DNA of 6,497 nucleotides. It comes from JBOGED01 sp050743625. GTDB taxonomy: Bacteria; Actinomycetota; Nitriliruptoria; Euzebyales; Egibacteraceae. Shown one piece after another: positions 5,442 to 6,497 of this stretch (positions within the stretch are counted from its first letter, which is position 1; the number at the start of each line of letters is the position of its first letter). The notes beneath the pieces were generated by a model, which did not search any database, was not told where the DNA came from, and was given only the letters and a program-made list of their open reading frames with translations. Both the position numbers and the translations under genes were made by a program. Location of the stretch: positions 1 to 6,497 of the forward strand of contig JBOGED010000362.1 in the NCBI GenBank assembly GCA_050743625.1, in the 5' to 3' direction.

Positions 5442-6482
5442 GACAGGCTGCCGTAAGTGGCCCCGGATGAGCCTTGCGGCCTCGAGGGGCGTAAGGTCGG
5501 TGGTGTCAAACGACAGATCATAGACGACGGCCGAGTCATCAGACATCGCTTGGCCAGCGCTCAGGCCTAGTCTTCGGTCACGTCGCCGACGTTCTCTCTC
5601 GCCGGCGCTGCCGGCCAGGACGAGCAGTGCCTCGCCCTCGAGCTCGTCGAGCCGCTCGTATGACACCGGCTCGGTCTTCACGGCCGCACCGGGAGTGACG
5701 GACACGTCGAGCAGGTCGGCCAGGAGCGCCGTCACCGGCTCGTCACCGGTGTAGAGGAAGAACTGGTCCTCGAACGGCAGCACGACCGAGAAGCTGTCGA
5801 TCGCGATGTCCCCGGCGAACTCGACGATAGACGGCTCGAAACGTTCGATGATCGTCTCGGCCGTCCTCTGGTAGGCCGGGCCGAGCACCCTGGCCACCTC
5901 CCGCAGCTGGTCCTGGGGGGACAGCGCGCCGTCCTGGTGGTCCCAGATGTAGGTCGGGGCGATCTGACGGTACCGTGCCGCCTTGTCCAGACCCTCGGTC
6001 GCGAACACCGATCCGATGATGAAATCGGGTCGGAGAGCAGCGACGAGCTCGTAGTTGGGCTCGTTGCGACTGTATGCCTGGACCCTGTCCGCTCCCAGGG
6101 CGTCCAGCTCTGGCTGGAACGCCCGCCCGCCGTCGTAGGTACCGGGGAACCCACCGGCGGCGAGCTGGACGCCGCCGAGCTCGAGCACCCACGGCAACGT
6201 CACGTTGTCGGCGGCGACCACACGAGTCAGGTCCTCCGGCACGCTCACCGTGACACCGAAGGCGTCGACCAGCTCACGGGCACCGTCCGAGCCCGCCGAG
6301 TCCCCCCTGCTGGCAGCGAGCAGACCAGCGGCGGTGAGCACAGTGACGAACTCCCGCCGGGTGAGGTCAGCGAGGACGTCCGACGGTCTCCTGGACATCA
6401 GCGTTGGCCACCACGCGCCCGCGCCACAAAACGCGGGCATGCGCCGGGTGGCCCTGGCGCTGTCGGGCAGGGTAGTGACCAT
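5439..6482 (-). CDS. ABC transporter substrate-binding protein, FecB/BtuF type, with Tat-like signal
   Basis: 347 residues from ATG at 6482. A twin-arginine motif TRREFV (41-46) precedes a hydrophobic core (46-57, VTVLTAAGLLAA), so it is probably exported folded by Tat. The mature part shows features of periplasmic binding proteins for iron-siderophores or cobalamin: VSVPEDLTRVVAADNVTLPW (79-98), NYELVAALRPDFIIGS (143-158), the REVARVLG helix (194-201) and a second lobe with PVSYERLDELEGEALLVLAG (272-291). The ligand is not certain. No permease or ATPase gene is in the window; they may lie beyond 6497. Start: ATG 6482 has GAGGAG (6492-6497) with a 9-nt spacer, but residues 1-28 look unlike a signal peptide; ATG at 6398 gives a more normal signal with a weaker ribosome site. 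The frame stays open to the window edge. The lipobox position reads LAAS, not LAAC. Confidence 0.85.
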   Translation of the reverse strand: MVTTLPDSARATRRMPAFCGAGAWWPTLMSRRPSDVLADLTRREFVTVLTAAGLLAASRGDSAGSDGARELVDAFGVTVSVPEDLTRVVAADNVTLPWVLELGGVQLAAGGFPGTYDGGRAFQPELDALGADRVQAYSRNEPNYELVAALRPDFIIGSVFATEGLDKAARYRQIAPTYIWDHQDGALSPQDQLREVARVLGPAYQRTAETIIERFEPSIVEFAGDIAIDSFSVVLPFEDQFFLYTGDEPVTALLADLLDVSVTPGAAVKTEPVSYERLDELEGEALLVLAGSAGERERRRRDRRLGLSAGQAMSDDSAVVYDLSFDTTDLTPLEAARLIRGHLRQPV

Positions 6483-6491
6483 CGCGCATCG

Positions 6492-6497
6492 CTCCTC
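6492..6497 (-). promoter_or_regulatory. Strong Shine-Dalgarno at window edge
   Basis: GAGGAG on the minus strand, 9 nt before ATG 6482. A second ATG at 6490-6488 is only 1 nt away and in another frame. The site favours the long form of the binding protein, though it could belong to a short leader reading frame instead. Confidence 0.45.

Noticed and set aside
1..6497. tRNA genes, rRNA, CRISPR repeats, insertion sequences and integrase attachment sites
   Set aside because: None was seen on reading either strand; no regularly spaced long repeats, transposase motifs or cloverleaf pattern.

Overview
The window comes from a high-GC actinobacterium. Codon third positions are rich in G and C, GTG starts are common, and three protein types are typical of actinomycetes: an XRE regulator with a long helical-repeat tail, an ECF sigma/anti-sigma pair with a short N-terminus, and the polytopic membrane family that databases call 'fenitrothion hydrolase'. 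No rRNA, tRNA, insertion sequence, phage gene or CRISPR array was seen.

Layout from left to right. Positions 1-980 (+) hold the C-terminal part of a polytopic membrane protein cut by the window edge. It converges on a minus-strand group: a small protein of unknown function (2322-2122), an ECF sigma factor (2087-1524) and its membrane-bound anti-sigma-like partner (1534-998), the last two overlapping by 11 nt. A perfect 11-bp hairpin at 974-1004 contains the stop codons of both converging genes. A divergent region (2323-2571) with clustered TCGCGG half-sites separates this group from an XRE-type regulator on the plus strand (2572-3876). The regulator converges, across about 290 nt of apparent non-coding sequence, on a minus-strand pair: a Tat-type FecB/BtuF-like ABC transporter substrate-binding protein (from about 6482 to 5439), then, after 48 nt, a tyrosyl-tRNA synthetase (5390-4170).

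How the genes may work together. The sigma/anti-sigma pair is a self-contained signal transduction unit; its target genes are not visible. The regulator may act on the divergent promoter region it shares with the small gene. The tyrosyl-tRNA synthetase is of the TyrZ (type 2) kind, whereas the usual actinomycete housekeeping enzyme is of the other type, and its base composition is clearly lower in GC than its neighbours. This suggests an acquired second synthetase.

The most interesting points are the probable second TyrRS beside a metal/siderophore-type binding protein, that binding protein having Ser where the lipobox Cys would be, the periodic half-sites between the divergent genes, and the repeated placement of stop codons inside hairpins. 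No clearly new multi-gene system could be demonstrated.
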